Below are positions 62,809 through 64,000 of a stretch of 64,000 bases of DNA, piece by piece; the stretch's first letter is position 1; each line of letters starts with the position of its first letter. The DNA lies in contig NZ_JBGUAW010000001.1 of the NCBI RefSeq assembly GCF_041821045.1, positions 248,001 through 312,000 on the forward strand, in the 5' to 3' direction. The notes below the pieces were generated by a model, which was not told where the DNA came from, did not search any database, and saw only the letters and a program-made list of their open reading frames with translations. The stretch is from Thiohalorhabdus sp. Cl-TMA (GTDB taxonomy: Bacteria; Pseudomonadota; Gammaproteobacteria; Thiohalorhabdales; Thiohalorhabdaceae). Position numbers and translations under genes: made by a program.

Positions 62809-63384
62809 ATGGTAGACGACCGGTTGCAGCTCGATATCCCCGGATGGCTGGAGGCCATGGCGCCCCGCGACGCCTGCATGCCCGACGCCGAGGCCCGCAT
62901 GCGCTTGGCCGTGGCGCTGGCCGACGCCAATGTCGCCCACGGCGGCGGCCCCTTCGGCGCGGTGGTGGTGGAGCGGACCAGCGGGCGGCTGGTGGCTTCC
63001 GGGGTGAACCTGGTGGAGCCGGCCAATCTCTCCATCGCCCACGCCGAGGTGGTGGCCCTGTCCCTCGCCCAGCAGCGGCTCGGCAGCTATGACCTGGGCG
63101 GCCGTCCGGAGTGGGATTACGAGCTGGTGACCAGCGCGGAGCCCTGTATCCAGTGCTTCGGCGCCGCCATCTGGGCGGGGGTCCGCTCGGTGGTGTGCGG
63201 CGCGCGCTCCGCGGACGCCGAGGCAGTGGGCTTCGACGAGGGTCCCAAGCCCGCGGACTGGGTGGCGCACCTGGAGGCCCGGGGCATCGCCGTGCACCGC
63301 GACGTCCTGCGGAACGAGGCCGCCCAGGTGATCCGGGACTATGTGGCCCGCGGCGGGGCCGTGTACAACGCCCGCGGCTCCTGA
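62809..63384 (+). CDS. Cytidine/deoxycytidylate deaminase-fold enzyme (guanine deaminase-like)
   Basis: A 191-residue zinc-dependent deaminase. The active-site motifs are [12 protein letters not shown] near residue 83 (His ligand and catalytic Glu) and [16 protein letters not shown] near 110 (two Cys ligands). The segment [12 protein letters not shown] is typical of the guanine-deaminase branch of the family. Nucleobase specificity is not decided by these motifs. It follows the FIST gene by 87 bases and converges on the cupin gene. Confidence 0.82.
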   Translation: MVDDRLQLDIPGWLEAMAPRDACMPDAEARMRLAVALADANVAHGGGPFGAVVVERTSGRLVASGVNLVEPANLSIAHAEVVALSLAQQRLGSYDLGGRPEWDYELVTSAEPCIQCFGAAIWAGVRSVVCGARSADAEAVGFDEGPKPADWVAHLEARGIAVHRDVLRNEAAQVIRDYVARGGAVYNARGS

Positions 63385-63394
63385 CTCCCCGGCC

Positions 63395-63886
63395 TTATCT
63401 CGACCAGCGCTCCCCTTCCTCGGCGCCGCGCATCCAGGCCTCCAGGGCCGCTGCCTCCGCGCCGCCCTCCTCCGGGGCCCAGTCGGCGAAGTCCTTGTCC
63501 GTCAGGGGCGCGTACGGCCCCGGCTTGATCTCGAACAGGACGGTACCCGGCGCCAGGGCCGCGAGGCTGTGCCAGGTACCGGCCGGGATCTCCGCCCCGT
63601 ACAGGGGGCCGCCGGCGCGGATCTCGCAGCGCTCCGTCACCATCCCCGAATCGTCGAAGGTCAGGCAGGCCGCGGCCCCGGACAGGGCCAGGAACAGCTC
63701 CCACTTGGGCGGCGAGCCGTGGCGGTGCGGGCGCACATAGGTGCCCGGCTCGAAGGCGTTCAGCATGCGCTGCACGGGGTCGGTCAGCTCCGGGTGCAGG
63801 TTGTCGTTGGCCCGCAGCCGGTCCCGGTCGCGGGCCTCCCCGCGCAAGGCATCCAGGCGGGTATCGTCGATTCGGGTGATGGGCAT
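63395..63886 (-). CDS. WbuC-type cupin metalloprotein
   Basis: A 163-residue single cupin. The metal-binding His set lies in [19 protein letters not shown] near residue 55 (His, His, Glu) and [10 protein letters not shown] near 105. [20 protein letters not shown] near 30 is the WbuC-family N-terminal signature. WbuC proteins occur beside O-antigen and lipopolysaccharide genes, but none is visible here. Function unknown. Confidence 0.75.
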   Translation of the reverse strand: MPITRIDDTRLDALRGEARDRDRLRANDNLHPELTDPVQRMLNAFEPGTYVRPHRHGSPPKWELFLALSGAAACLTFDDSGMVTERCEIRAGGPLYGAEIPAGTWHSLAALAPGTVLFEIKPGPYAPLTDKDFADWAPEEGGAEAAALEAWMRGAEEGERWSR

Positions 63887-64000
63887 GATCGCCTCCTGCG
63901 TTTGCGGAACCGACGGGCCTCGCTCCCCCGGGCTCCCGGCCGACGGCCATAGCCGCTAGAATCGGCGCGGAGGCTACAATAAGGGGGGGATGCCATGCCT
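63887..64000 (+). promoter_or_regulatory. Divergent gap with possible start of the next gene at the window edge
   Basis: TACAAT at 63975 could be a -10 box, and AAGGGGGGG precedes an ATG at 63990 (another at 63995). Too little coding sequence remains to support a gene. Confidence 0.25.

Noticed and set aside
60148-63297. A 1049-codon minus-strand frame covering queG and everything upstream
   Set aside because: Only the 375-codon C-terminal part is QueG; the upstream part is antisense to the FIST and deaminase genes and reads as low-complexity sequence.
1-64000. tRNA, rRNA, CRISPR arrays, insertion sequences or prophage
   Set aside because: No T-loop plus acceptor pattern, no regular spaced repeats, and no transposase, integrase or phage structural genes were seen.

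Overview
The window is about 64 kb of GC-rich bacterial chromosome carrying gammaproteobacterial housekeeping operons (rpe-gph-trpE-trpG-trpD-trpC, queuosine genes, znu, gshB, rsmE). A transketolase-GAPDH-PGK-PYK-aldolase block sits beside a class II fructose bisphosphatase, and phosphoglycolate phosphatase, glycolate oxidase and a glyoxylate aminotransferase are all present. This fits an autotroph that runs the Calvin cycle and must salvage 2-phosphoglycolate. RuBisCO itself is not in the window. NhaA and acidic protein compositions would suit a halophilic or haloalkaliphilic sulfur oxidiser (Thiohalorhabdus/Ectothiorhodospiraceae-like), but that placement is inference.

Layout. 1-4100: universal stress protein (cut by the window edge), a cysteine-poor DksA, MoaB, and a 750-aa ammonium transporter fused to a chemotaxis signalling domain, preceded by a sigma-54 promoter and an NtrC-like site. 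4187-12638 (minus): rsmE, gshB, apbE, NusG-II protein (EetA-like), Gx/Hpre_diP_synt_I membrane protein (EetB-like), TonB, DAHP synthase and a zinc/manganese ABC transporter; most genes from gshB on overlap or nearly abut. 12738-23690 (plus): thioredoxin-like protein, inositol-phosphatase family protein, glpX, tkt, gap, pgk, pyk, class II aldolase, then an unrelated class I aldolase. 24019-30961: a sigma-54-driven 92-aa orphan, then rpe-gph-trpE-[broken genes]-trpG-trpD-trpC. 31083-39909: membrane protein, beta-carbonic-anhydrase/COS-hydrolase-like enzyme, Hsp20, Hsp33, glyoxylate aminotransferase and glcDEF, whose two intergenic gaps each hold a copy of a long palindromic repeat.

39928-48970: membrane and transport proteins, a duplicated DnaA-box-bearing intergenic element, isoaspartyl peptidase, MFS and NhaA transporters, and a CpdA-like phosphodiesterase. 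48980-61275 (minus): a sensory and queuosine region with a PAS-EAL phosphodiesterase, a c-type-heme chemotaxis receptor, a LOV-PAS-LytTR blue-light transcription factor, queF, an outer-membrane barrel, queE-queD-queC, a PAS-GGDEF-EAL protein and queG. 61546-63886: a FIST-domain sensor, a nucleobase deaminase and a WbuC-type cupin.

The most unusual items are the Amt-chemoreceptor fusion with its nitrogen-type promoter, the LOV-LytTR protein just downstream of queF, the sigma-54/dyad-controlled orphan small protein, the duplicated DnaA-box element, and the palindromic repeats inside the glc operon. No rRNA, tRNA, CRISPR array, insertion sequence or prophage was recognised.
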